This document shows, in pieces, positions 10,355 to 22,191 of a DNA stretch of 64,000 nt. The translations under genes and the position numbers were made by a program. This DNA comes from Buddleja alternifolia (lineage: Eukaryota; Streptophyta; Magnoliopsida; Lamiales; Scrophulariaceae), in NCBI GenBank assembly GCA_019426215.1, contig CM033394.1, forward strand, positions 24,200,195-24,264,194, in the 5' to 3' direction. How positions within the stretch are numbered: position 1 is the stretch's first letter; every line of letters begins with the position of its first letter. The notes under the pieces were generated by a model. It was not told the DNA's origin. It ran no database searches and saw only the letters and a program-made list of their open reading frames with translations.

Positions 10355-11847
10355 TGTTGGTCCCAGGTGGCATACGAAAGGGTCTAGAAGGGAGGGGGTT
10401 GAATAGACCCTGAAGTCTTTTTTGACTTCAAAAAAAACTTCCATATCACTTTTAAAGATTTGAACGCTTAGGAAGCTGAGCGCTAGATCAGGACCTACAG
10501 TAAAGATAACTTAGACTTAGTGATTTTAGAAATTTACCAAAGTAAGGTAAAGCTTAGATCGCTCAAGCAGGGTTAGCACAGCGGAAATGATTTTAAAGCT
10601 TTAGCATTCGTTTTAGGTCAAATAGTCGCTTATCCGTTTTACTTGTCCTTTTCAGAATAGATGATAAAATATAAAGCAAGACAATAAAACAGTAAATAAT
10701 GAATGACACAAGAAATTGTAAGGTTGATTGGGTGGTGTAATCCCAGCTACATCCTTCTTCTCCTTGAACACTTGGAGGAATTCCACTAAATTGATTATCG
10801 AAGGATCACACAGAGGCTTCTACAAAATAGAGGTGGGGATGATGATCATGGGCTCCTTGATCACACAAACTTCAGCACCAATGAAGATCTTCACCAACAA
10901 GCTTCTCTCACTTAGAAATACTGCTTGTAGAGTCAACAACTTCTTCACACAGACAGAGGATGTTGAGGGTTTTGATAACGGGTTTTGTTTGATTTTAGGA
11001 AGTTCAAACAACTTAGGATATCTTAATAATAGTGTATGGTTCTTCTTTGAAAATGTTTGAGATATCTATGACTGTCTGGAATGTATATAGAAAGCTAGGA
11101 AGAATTTTGGCGATGGAGTTTCTAAGCTTTTCTTGAGAAAATATTTCAGCAAAGTTTTGACTTTTTTGTGTACGTATATGTATTTAGGGTTTGCTGAGGT
11201 AAGGTATTTATAGGCAATTTCTTGGGATTTGTTTGTTGGACACATGTAGGTGTGTGCCTCTCACGCGCGAGTGAGTCATACCTTTTCTCTGACATTCCTG
11301 AAATCCTGCTGCACTGATTTGATGTGGCAGGTTTGAACTCTGAATTTCTGACAGTCTAAGCCAATAGGTACCTTGCTCCGTATACAATCTGTCCTTATCA
11401 CATTTAATGCTCTTATCAAGCATTTAATGCATTTGAATTTATTTTTTGTTGGAAATAAATGCCCGTTGAATGATTGCATTTAAGTCCTTTTTGACTTCGA
11501 AATTTATTTCAGGTGAATCTGATCTACTTGATCGCTTGATTCATAGGCCCTAAAACAGTCCATAGCGATTGGCAGTCGCTTAAGACGAAATCTTCATCTT
11601 CACTTATCTTCAGACGCTGATCTTCAACTTCATCTCTAACAGACTCACCTAGAATTCTACTAGCGACTTAGTATTTAATACTTAGTCTAAAGTCTACAAA
11701 GATAAAAATTACAAGCTTAATAAAAATTACAATTTTTCAAACACTTATACAAATGTTCTAAGAAAATACAAACTTACATCCTTTTGAGGTCTAACATAAA
11801 ACCCTATCTTGTTATCATCAAAACATCTAACATGAAATTTCCTAACA
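10355..11847 (-). repeat. 5' LTR of element 2 (1493 bp)
   Basis: Starts TGTTGG and ends CTAACA on the plus strand. It shares both ends and several inner blocks with LTR1. A minus-strand TATA box (CCTATAAATACC) lies at about 11202-11214, which places U3 to its right and R/U5 to its left. Because only one LTR of this element is in view, its age cannot be estimated. Confidence 0.9.
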
Positions 11848-14800
11848 TAATATTAATTATTCACTCTTGATTTGATTTTTTATTAAGTTAAAAATGTATT
11901 TAAGGTTGATTAACAATCGAATAAAACTAAGAATGATCCTTACTCAAATCACATTAGATCCTTTATTTTTAATTTTTATACTATTATTTTATAATTAATC
12001 TTATAAATCAGCATCATGTGTCTCTAAACCGCACTAAAATAAAGAACTACTAGTGTGTAATTCGTGGTATGCACGATCTAAGTTAGTTTAAATATAACTT
12101 AAAACAAGTGATCATTTTATTTAGATTTGAGTTCGACGTATGCTTTTTGAAAAAAGAATAGCACAAAATCGAAGATTTTCTTCAGATATATCATTGTAAA
12201 AATCATAAATACAAAATAGTATAAATACATTAATATAGGTGGAAAATAAACATTGGGCCAATGTGACATGCCCAAGATGGGATGGGCTAAAACCCATAGT
12301 GTATGTGGACTTGAACTCTTCTACAAGATAGCAGGCCCAACCAGGTATCCCTGGATAACCCGCCAACCTGGATCTGCAAAGGAGAATATTCATATATGTA
12401 TAACAGAGCAGTTTTTGACTTTCATTCACTGCATAAACCAGATAGAATTTTCTCAAAGTTTTGAGTTTTTTAATTTGTACGGAAATTTTTCATTGGTTGA
12501 CGAATTTGTAAATAAAACTAATACTTTTAAATTTCAACTAACCCATAGAAATATGTGAAGAACTTTCAATTAGTTGAATCATATTTTGTTTAAAACTCAA
12601 CAAACACACGAAAATAGGTGCAAAACTTTCAATTAGCTGAATATCTCCATGAAAATAAGTGCACATGATCGGCTTCTTTGAACAATGTTTAAAAAAAAAA
12701 TTATATATTTTTGCCTAATATCATCCATGAAGTAAAGGAGCATAATTAGTGGGATAATAATCGTGGATTATGTATCCATATGAGTTTTTAAAAAATCCTA
12801 CAATAAAAAAAAAGTAGATAAGAGTTTTCATGGGAAGTGGGAACAAATACTTTGCACCTTACCCTTCAAATACCTTCACTATTCATCTTCTCTTTTACAT
12901 TCCAGGTTTGTATGTTCTTGGTAATTTTTTTAATTATATTCATGTTTTTTATTTTCCCATAATTTTGTCATCATGTTTTCTATTTTTTCTTTCATTTTAG
13001 TATGAGTTGCCTTTATCTCTTATATGCTTCTTGAAAATGGTTTTGCCTTCAATTCTTCACTTTTAAATTTTTTAATTGTTTTTTGGGTTTTTTATAGTTT
13101 AGTGATTCATTAGGTTCGCAAAGATTTTAATTTTTTAACTGATTATGTTTTTTTGTTTTGAGTAGTTTCATTTTTTTAGTCATTAAATTATTCATAATTG
13201 AACCTTTTTTTTCCCATCTTGATTCTAGAGATTCATTGTTTTGTTCTACTAAAAATGCAGATCTCATTTTATAATTAGTAATATTTTATCATTTTGGACT
13301 TTACGACTAAATATTTATTCTTTGTTATTCAATACAGTGGAAGTCATCAATGGGCTTCTCAAGTTTCCTAAATTTTTAATCTTATGTTTTATTTGATTTT
13401 TTTCTTCTTTTTTTTTTGTTTCAGTTATTTTTATTTCTGTCACCCATTGATTTATTCACTGTTTAATTCTATTTCAATATGATGGGTGATATTCATCGGG
13501 TTGTTCAACTTAGTATGTAATTCTTATTTGACTATTATAGATCTTTTATGGTTTTATAGTTTGTGGGTTGTTCAACTTAATATGTAATTTTTTATTTGAC
13601 TATTATAGATCTTTTATAATTTTAAAGTTTGTGGATGTTTGTTAAGTGTTAACTTCGACCTATTGATGTTGTTAGTATTTGCAGGAGAAGTAAAAAAACA
13701 TAGATGACTTAATTCATGATATTATAATTCATATATTTCTTTGCTCATCTATGAAAAAAGAAAGAAAGAAGCACACATTTCATGTTCTTTTTCAAATGAA
13801 GTATAAACAATGATGTTTGTGTTAGTATTCTTTTCTTTATAGTTTCAAGTAAGTATCAATGATTTTTTTCTTTTCCTTTTAGTTTTTTCATTTAGATCTT
13901 TCCCAGGTTCTCAAAGGTGTGTATTTCCTGCTTTATTCTCATTTTTTCCTTTGTTAATTTTTCAACATTGATTTCTGTTTTAGTTGCAGTCACGGTAATT
14001 TATATTATTTTCTTTTTCTTTAATCTACAAAATAATATTGATATCGGAATGTGATACATTCTGGAACTATATGCAAATGCAGGTAAAAATATTTGTTCCA
14101 GTTTTTCATTTTGCTTCAACATTTAGAGATTTTTTTTGGGATAATATGTCTATTGACTTTCTTTTTGACAATCTTTTACATATATCAATATTTAATCAGC
14201 ATAAATGTTAAAAAAAATATCTCTTTCCCTCTATCTTAAACAGTTGGGTCAACTTTCTGTTCCATTCAAACTACTTTATTTATTTATTTATTTTTGGTTC
14301 AAGTTCGTATTTTATTTTAATTTAATGTTTAGAGATTCTACTCTTGTTTGTTTATATTTGTTATTTTATGTTTTACATTTTTCACAATTCTCCATGATTC
14401 GCGCTTCTTAAACTTTTTCATTTGATTATGTATTTATATTCAACTTGGTTTATTAGACAATGAAAAATATCATAGGTTGTATGTTTCTTTACTTTTTGGA
14501 AATAAATAAGTTTGTTTTGACATGTGGGCAAATTTATACCTATAACTTTTTTATGCAATCTTTTTTCACAACTAGCATGTTATATATACTACCCAGAATG
14601 TAATTTTGGTATTTATTAAGATCAAAATTAACATATATCATTTTCAGCCGTCGAAATTAAAGATATGTAAGACCTTGTTTGACCTTGCACGTGAGAAGTT
14701 CGAATTTATGTTTGTGTTACTATCATGACTTATCTGAATGTTTGGCCCCTTTTGTATAATCTTAATTTGTCTCTTTTATGTTACAAATCACCTTTAGGCA

Positions 14801-16432
14801 AAGTTAGAAATTCAAGTTTTTTCATAATATATTGTACAAGAATTATTTCTTTCTTGATTAGTTATGCAACAATTGTGCCAAACTCACATTGCATCCATCA
14901 AATGCAATAATATAATATGGTAGGCATTGGCCAAATATACTATCTTAACTTATTTAACGTTATATGATATTCTATTTGTAGAATAAGAGTGTTTTTCGTT
15001 GTGCTAAAAACTATAGTTACTATCAATAGTGCAACTGGAATGTTTATATTGTTCAACGAACCAAGCTTCATCTTTTGAACAATGCCCTGCATTGTTCAAA
15101 CCCAATCATCCTCTGTCAATGATTACCACTTAAATAATTATTTATTTTAAACACCCAAAATACATCTGAGGCATAAATTACTTTAGTTCAATATTGTTCC
15201 AAAGCTAATGTCACTTTAAGTTACATAAATCACTTTTCTAAAAAAGTAGAAAACTATGATAAATATATTTTGTATAACAAAATTATATTGATCTACATAG
15301 CAAACCATATTATAATGCTACTCTCACTTTTACGTTTTCTTAAGCTGGGTAAAAAATAATAAATATAATAATAAATAATAATATAAGTAGCAGCTCTGCT
15401 TCTGGAGACACGTCTAGAAGTTATTTGCCTATTTGAGAAATAATTTCAACTTCAGCGCTCTAATTGATTCCACAATAACCAAGAGAGAGCAACATATATA
15501 TGTCATTCAATAAAATAAAAACTTATAATATAGTTTTCATGGATATTGAGAGGAAAATATATTAAATAAATATTTCTTTCAATTACCCATAGAGGCAATG
15601 CAACTAAAAATCTATCGTTCATAACCTACGATATAATTGAAAATCTGAGAAGATGTAGTGTATTTGTAAATTACGTAATAAACTATAACTTTATGTTCTT
15701 AATTTATGGAAGTCTATTTATTTTGAGAATTTTATATTCATGGCTAAATGATATTCAATTGTTTGCTGATGGCCAATGTTCTTATTTGTTTCCATAGTTA
15801 GAATTTTATTGCAAGGTACTTTTCTTTCTTCTTCTTTTTGGGTGTGTTTGGGGAGGGTTGAAATATTAAAATCTAATTCGAATTGTTTTTTTAATTTGGT
15901 ACTTAGTTGTGGAAAAGTTACTATACTTTTATTCTTATAATTGATATCTGTGCATAGCATGGGGCACATACTAGTTCTATATAAGACAAGGCTAGAGACA
16001 AGAATCAATCGAATTAAAGATTTTACTAATGAAGACCTGAGGCAATCAAGCTCAAGGATAGCTGATTAATCACAGTCCCTATAGTAATTATATACAAGAT
16101 TAGAAGATTATATTTTATCTTCATGACTATATGTATTTTAGGCCTAGTTGACTTACCATATCCTACCACACCCATTCATAGAAGAAGCATAATGAAGAAC
16201 ACACTTAATACTCCCATGGACATAGGTCTGATTCTGGACCGAACCACGTTATATCTTGTATTATTTACATTTTTGTACTTATATTATCCAATATATCCCA
16301 CAATATTACTAGATTATCCTTAATATTAATATAAATATTACTGATGTGAATCAGACATACATCAATTGACAGCAACTGAGTCAAAGACGTTAAGTAACTT
16401 TGTTCTTTTGTATATTTTTTGCATAATAAGTT
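11848..16432. other. AT-rich intergenic DNA, no credible gene
   Basis: About 4.6 kb of strongly AT-rich sequence with many T runs. Open frames here are short, AT-driven and show no motif. It holds a short tandem duplication at 13498-13632 (separate entry). Stretches such as 12730-13000 and 13680-14100 have pyrimidine-rich tracts and AG/GT pairs that resemble plant introns, but I could not find exons with coding character. I see no terminal repeats or TSDs that would define a transposon. Confidence 0.6.
13498..13632. repeat. two-copy tandem repeat, 67 bp unit
   Basis: GGGTTGTTCAACTTAGTATG begins copy 1 at 13498 and a near-identical copy 2 begins at 13565; both run to TTTGT with about six differences, mainly in T runs and near TTTTATGGTTT versus TTTTATAATTT. 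Confidence 0.85.
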
Positions 16433-17240
16433 TTGATAGCAAATCAAGATATGGTGGAAATTCCAAAAATGGAGGAAAATTCTGGAAAAAAGATGTTGTT
16501 TTCCCTAGGAAATGTAGATCGGAATGCTCTAGAAATGCCAGCTATTCTGGCTAGGCGTTTGGTGGATGAAATGCAGGATCCCATGAAAGAAAACTCTCCA
16601 GGAATGCAAATTGGGGAGAAAGAAATTTTCCCACAAAATTTGGTAACTCTAGATCTGATCTTGGGTAAGACACAAGGAATTGTAGACAAAGCTGTCACAT
16701 TTGCGTTGCAATCTAAAAGTGCAGGTTTGCAGGATTTACAAAATAACCAGGGAGTGATGTCCCCACTTCCATAGTGGACACCAAATGTTGGAAATAAGGA
16801 GATCGCCCTGATGTAAACTCTGGAAAAATGATGGAAAGATCAGGTTTGCAGTCTGCAGAAGAACCAGGAAGGGGTGTCCCCACCTCCATAGGGACGCCAA
16901 ATGCTGGAGATAAGGAGATCATGGGTAATCATGATATTTTCCCTAATAGAAACCCTATAAAAAAGAGTAAGAAGGCCAGAGTTTTTAGAGCAAGAAGAGG
17001 CCAAAGATGAGAATGAACCGTGGAAGAAATACCTAGCTCTAGAAAGATGCCAAATGCGCCAGATGGGATCTAGGGGAGGAAGATGAACAAGAAAGTTGGA
17101 TAACCCAACCTAAAGTGCAAAAAGAGCAGGGTCATGGAATGGAGCCCTAATTTCAGGTACATCAGGAGCGTAATGGAATACCTGAAAAACGTCTCCAGAT
17201 GCCTCAGCCGCAAGGCTGGTTGGGAAGAGTCAAGGACTAT
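16433..17240 (+). pseudogene. unidentified broken coding remnant with internal duplication
   Basis: An open stretch from about 16433 (113 codons) reads as ordinary soluble protein (LGNVDRNALEMPAILARRLV, DLILGKTQGIVDKAVTFALQ) and is followed, after stops, by a second frame at 16828-17010 ending in a strongly basic KKSKKARVFRARRGQR. The two parts overlap an imperfect repeat of about 115 bp (16724-16840 and 16843-16955; both with GTCCCCAC, a CCATAG stop context and GCCAAATG/ACCAAATG). This could be the variable C-terminus of a LINE ORF1 or of a gag; I do not recognise a domain. Its right end abuts LTR A. Confidence 0.4.
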
Positions 17241-18970
17241 TGTGATTCGGTCTAGTGGATAAATTTTTTATTTGAATCACATCGAGAATCGAATCCGGGG
17301 TTTTCATGATATTGTAATTACGCAATAAGAATGAATTATGTAAGAAAGTAATCGAATTACCTCTTGACAAAAAAATTCGATTTATCAGCAGAAGCCCCAG
17401 ACTCTTGCCTCTAGATAATCACGCGGAAGAAAATTCTCTAAGAAAGCTCTGATCTGCTCCCCGGTAACAATGGCGGCGACGGCTAGCTGGAGAGAGAGGG
17501 AGGGAATTTTGTCTTTCCTATTGCTCTAGGTTTCTTGGGCTCAAAGTCAGATTCTGAACAATGACTTGTTTTTTGAGTCCTGATACTGACTAACTACTTA
17601 TATCAAATAAGCAGAACCCCTAGGTCTAGTAAGAGGGGGCGGCCGCTAGGCCTTATAGGGATGGGCTTCCGGGCTTTGTTCCATTTTAGCCCATGTGTAA
17701 TTAATTAAATCCAAGTCTAGTCCAATTGACAATTAATTAATTACTTTAATTAAATTAAACTTAATCTAAATAATTTAATTCAACTTATAAATTAGTTTCT
17801 AATTAGTTTAACTTATAAATTAATTTCCAAATCATTTAACTTATGAATTAATATGATTTAATTATTTATTTAATCTAATTAAATATCTTTAATTAAATCA
17901 TGTCATCCATTTTATTAGTCAATCACATCTAATGTGATTTTACCAAAATACTCTTAGCATGGAAAAGTATTCCTTTTCTTTTCATAGCGCAACTCTCTAG
18001 GCTTGATTCAATTGGCAGTGGGAAGATTCTATAGGATAAGGTTGTCACCTAGCCAACACTGTGGAACCAAATCGTAGCCCAATTGAATACGAGATGAATA
18101 TGTCATCACGAGCCTTGATTATGACTACCATATGCGTATAAACTCTTCACCGACGTGACCCGATCAAGTAAGAGCCAGGGTACGTCAAACTCATAGAACT
18201 TGATGCTGTACTCGGTAATCATAATAATGTTAAATTACCAAACTACCCTTAGGGACCATCACTATTTAGTTTGTATGATTTGGCCAAAGACTTTGTAATT
18301 TCAATTACTTATGATCGTACAGGTCACATACTCATTCACTGTCGATATGGTGAATCCTATATTGGCAGTTATCTTACAATGTCGAATACACCATGTGGAT
18401 CGTACTTCGAGGTCGACCCCACATATCAGGTAATACGGGTCTAACTACTCTGATAACATATCAAATACTACAAGCACATAAATAACTCTTCAGGTCTAAA
18501 GTGCACACATACTATCGTAATCTTTATCCCAATCATTGACTGTCAAAGAGTAAATACCCATGTGATCGAATTAATGCGAGTCGAGTTCAAATATGTTAAT
18601 TCCATTAACTATATTAATGACACCAGCTTCCACTATCTAATCAATGTTTGATTGGCACTTCCTTGTCAAAGCAGGTGTCATACAAGTTGAATTTTAATAC
18701 ACAATTAAAATTCCTTAAGTCGCAAACTCCCTTTTAAGAGATTTAGTACTTGACTCTTCCAGTGCCTCCCACTCAACTATAAGAGGTGGAAAGTCTATCT
18801 TCAAATTTCATGGACTTATTTGTTCAATACATTCAAACGCCTTTCGATTTATATGAACAAAATCAAAACATTTATTCTATAAATAGAAACACAAAATAGT
18901 TTGTACAAATAACTTATCGAAGTCCTACTCAATCTAATTTCTCATTAGCATTGAGGGCATACATCTAACA
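17241..18970 (-). repeat. 3' LTR of element A (1730 bp)
   Basis: Right end ACATCTAACA at 18970 lies beside the polypurine tract; left end taken as TGTGATTCGG at 17241, where similarity to LTRs B, C and E stops. It contains the block found in all LTRs of this lineage (TTCGAGGTCGACCCC near 18405-18420), an AATTAATT-rich block at about 17696-17900, and a minus-strand TATAAGTAG near 17595. The left boundary may be a few bases off. Confidence 0.8.
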
Positions 18971-18985
18971 ATCTCCCACTTGCAC
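18971..18985 (-). promoter_or_regulatory. polypurine tract of element A
   Basis: The element strand reads AAGTGGGAGAT directly before the 3' LTR; it primes plus-strand DNA synthesis. The same tract stands at 30853-30865 in element B. Confidence 0.8.
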
Positions 18986-19522
18986 TTAACGCCAATCACT
19001 ATAGTATTTGGTGCCCATCTTCTCAAGATGTTCATCTAGCACCGCCTATGATAACGACTTGGTGAGTGGGTTAGCCATGTTGTCTGCTGAGGCTATTTTT
19101 GCACTGCGATATCACCTCTTCCAACAATTTCTCATATTATATGATATTTCCTCACCACGTGTTTAGATTTATTGTGAGACCTTGGTTCTTTAGCTTGCAC
19201 AATTGCTCCATTGTTGTCACATCATAGTGGCAATGGCATTTCCAGGCTAGGAACCACTTGAAGTTCAGCTATGAAATTTCTCATTTAAACAGCTTATCAC
19301 ATATTCTGCCACTGTTATGGAATCAGTAGTTGTACTTTGCTTGGAATTTTTCCAGGACACTGCTCCACCATTGAGCGTGAATATGTACCCAGAGGTGGAC
19401 TTGAGGTCATTAGGATCAGATTGAAAATTAGAATCGGTGTAACCATCCACCTTTAATTCTCCGTTTCCATATATCAATAGCATATCTTTAGTTCTTCTTA
19501 AGTACTTTAAGATACACTTCAC
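18986..19522 (-). pseudogene. copia RNase H of element A, broken
   Basis: The frame 19265-19522 carries the RNase H start KVDGYTDSNFQSDPNDLKST and GGAVSWKNSKQSTTTDSITV. The family reads STTEAEY where this copy has VAEYVIS, and the frame ends soon after. The C-terminal third (18986-19264) is readable in other frames, with text corresponding to the nearly intact copy in element B (30928-31386). Confidence 0.8.
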
Positions 19523-19549
19523 TGTTGTCTAGTGTTACCCCGGGTTTGC

Positions 19550-20450
19550 TTAAAACCTACTAACCATGCTCATAGCATATGCCAGATCTGGTCTTGTGCA
19601 CAACATCATGTACATGAGACTTCCTACTGCCGACGCATAGAGTGTATTCCTCATATCCATTCTATCCTTATTCGTTTTAGGACTCATAGATTTGGAAAGA
19701 TGAATACCATGTCCCATGGGCAAAAGTCCTCTCTTACAACTATGCATCTCATATCTCTTAAGGACTTTCTCTAGGTAGAGCGCTTGGGAGAGTCTTATCA
19801 TTTTATTCACTCTATCTCTTCATAGGCGAATTCCCAGAATGTAGGTAGCTTCTCCCAAGTCTTTCATGCAGAACATGCTTGAGAGCCATGTCTTGACTGA
19901 CGTTAATAAGCCTTGTCATTCCCTATAAGTAGTATGTCATCTATGTATAGTTCTAGGAATGTCAACTTGCTCCCACTGACCATTTTGTAGACACATGGTT
20001 CGTCTTCATTTTAATGAAGCCATATTTCCATGCTTCTTCATCGAACTGTAGATTCCACCTACGAGAGGCTTGCTTCAGTCCATAAATGGATCTATTTAGT
20101 TAGCAAACTTTATAAGAATCTGCTTTGGATATGAAGCCCCTGGGCTGTTGCATGTAAATGTCCTCCTTGAGGTATCCATTTAGAATCCGGTCTTCACATC
20201 CATTTGCTAAATTTCATAATCTAAGTTTGCAGCTATGACTACTAGAATTATAATAGATTTGATCATGGCCACTGGAAAAAAAAATTCCTCATAGTCAGTG
20301 CCCTCCTTTTGACTATACTCTTTCGCCACTAGCCTGGTCTTATAGGTACCCACTTTGCCATCTGGACCAATTTTTCTCTTATAGATCCATTTGGTCCTAC
20401 TCCATTTGGTAGATCAGTAAGAATCCAAACTTGGTTCGAATACATCGAAT
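19550..20450 (-). pseudogene. copia reverse transcriptase of element A, broken
   Basis: The frame 19550-19810 gives the RT C-terminus (RLSQALYLEKVLKRYEMHSC, SAVGSLMYMMLCTRPDLAYA). Further right, 19811-20450 contains degenerate RT text in several frames: a YIDDILLIGN-type box near 19925-19960, LKQASRRWN-like near 20050, and the QMDVKTGF-like first catalytic region near 20195. Multiple stops and frameshifts; not functional. Confidence 0.78.
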
Positions 20451-20715
20451 CAATCTCTGTTTTCATAGCTTCAAGCCACTTTGGGGAATCTATATCCGCC
20501 GCTGCTTCATTTTAGTCAGAAGGATCATCTCCATGGCTCTCTTCCGCAATAGCATACAAATAATGTTGTGTATTGTGCAAATAGCCATACCTCTCAGGCG
20601 GCTGAGATACTCTGCTAGATCGTTGCTGTGACTGTTGTGTCGTATTAGGTTTAGTTTATGATTCTTGAACTAATGTCTTCGAAGGGACGTCGTCTGTTCT
20701 TCCAGAACAATCTTT

Positions 20716-21443
20716 CTACCTGCACCACCTTCTCTCTTCCTCAAGAAAGTAGGCTTGCAAGGCCACGATGATCCTATGATCATTTTGTAGGTAAAAGAGG
20801 TATCCCATTGAATCCACAGGAAAACCGACAAAACGTCCTTTCAAAGATCTATCCTCTAGTTTCTCTACCTTTGTCTTCTTTACATATGTGGGGCAACCCC
20901 ATATTTTTATGTACTTCAGAATAGGCTTCCTACCGCACCAAATTTCATATGGTGTAGTAGAAATAGATTTTGAGGGACATTTGTTTAGAATATGCACAGC
21001 TCTAAGCAAAGCATGCCCCCACAGTGAAATGGGTAAATCCGTGTAGTTAAGCATGGAATGTATCATGTCCAATAGCGTACAATTCCTTTTTTCTGCTACC
21101 CCATTAAGTTGTGAAGTTGTTGGAGGAGTTAGTTGTAATACTATGCCTTGTTCTTTTAAGAACTCATCAAACTCGGCAATCATGTATTCGCCACTTCGAT
21201 CAGATCGAAGTGTCTTAATACTGTGCCCAGTTTGTTTTTCAGTTAAAGCTTTGAATTCCTTCAGCCATTCAAGTTCTTCTGACTTACACTTCATCACATA
21301 AACTAGACCATACCTAGAGTGATCATCTGTGAAGGTTATAAAGTATTGAAAACCTCCAAGGGCCGTATCCTTGAGGGGCTCACAAACATCAGTGTGAATT
21401 AATACTAAAACTTCATTTGCCCTTCGAAATGCCTAGTGAATGG
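20716..21443 (-). pseudogene. copia integrase of element A
   Basis: The 193-residue frame (20716-21297) contains the integrase core from KCKSEELEWLKEFKALTEKQ through IKTLRSDRSGEYM with the second catalytic Asp, TPPTTSQLNGVAEKRNCTLL with the catalytic Glu, and TPYEIWCGRKPILKYIKIWGC. The first Asp region (HTDVCEPLK-like) lies at 21340-21430 in another frame. The frame ends near the acidic linker to RT. Broken at both ends. Confidence 0.85.
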
Positions 21444-21632
21444 TCACCTTGTCATCTTGCCTTTAAGACATAATTCACAAGTAGGATATGTGTCAGACCC
21501 AAGTGGACCAATAAGCCCACGTTTTTCCAACTCATGAATCTTAAATTCACCGGCATGTCCCAATCTAAGGTGCCATATGAGTTTTTGGTTCACTTCATTC
21601 ATACTACATTTTCTAGTCATAGAATTAACCAT
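21444..21632 (-). pseudogene. GAG-pre-integrase domain of element A
   Basis: Sixty-two residues with WHLRLGHAGEFKIHELEKRG and YPTCELCLKGKMTR: the H-H and CxxC ligands of the integrase zinc-binding region are all present. It follows gag almost directly, so the protease is absent in this copy. Confidence 0.83.
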
Positions 21633-22186
21633 ACATTGATTTCGGACTTTCTCAATTGGGTTTGCATGTATACAAAACTGTCTTTAAGATTTATCAAGTA
21701 TCCTCCTATGTCATCTATCTCAAAGTTAGTGACATAAGCAGAGAAGGACTTCGGGAGAGATTGAAGAATGAGATCTACTTCCAGATGAAAATCCATGTAG
21801 CTCCCCAGAGACCGAAGTCTTCCTATCATGAATATTATATTCATAACATGACTTGCAACTTCATCATTTTCTCTCATTCTAGTTTGGAAAAGCTCTTTCG
21901 ATAAATAATACCGAATTGATTTTTCATGTTCCCCGAACATTTCCTCCAAGTGAAGCATCATTGACTTAGGACTTCTCATGTCAAAATGTATATGTCTCAA
22001 TTCGTTGCTCATGGAATGCAACATATAGCCATTGACTTTATGGGCATTAGAGATCGATCTCTTATATGCTTTTAAAGCAGACTTTCCTTCATTAACCCTA
22101 GGTAAAGATGGACCATCTTGCTCCAAAATATGCTCAAGCGATTTCTTCTTGAGCTATGCCTTTAGCACGTTGATCCAACCATTGTA
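21617..22186 (-). pseudogene. copia gag (UBN2-type) of element A
   Basis: A 169-residue frame (21617-22126) with KVNGYMLHSMSNELRHIHFD, FGEHEKSIRYYLSKELFQTR, GRLRSLGSYMDFHLEVDLIL and QSLPKSFSAYVTNFEIDDIG, aligning with gag of element B. The last residues run into sequence that belongs past the protease, so an internal deletion of several hundred bases removed the CCHC knuckle and protease. Its N-terminus continues to 22186, where the solo LTR is inserted. Confidence 0.83.
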
Positions 22187-22191
22187 GTTTG

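Larger units (their letters stand above)
7457..11847 (-). mobile_element. Ty1/copia element 2 (same family as element 1), interrupted by element 1
   Basis: From 7457 the minus strand carries the pre-integrase/protease, gag and leader of a second SIRE-like copia, then its primer binding site (10343-10352) and 5' LTR (10355-11847). The sequence starting at 7457 corresponds to position 2288 of element 1, so element 2 is cut in pol precisely at the LTR end of element 1; the rest should lie left of the window. The expected 5-bp TSD copy is CTTGT at 7457-7461. All coding parts are broken, and it is older than element 1. Confidence 0.9.

Noticed and set aside
12121..12558. Overlapping open frames of about 100 codons on both strands
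   Set aside because: AT-biased, no motif, mutually overlapping; no start context or splice structure supports either.
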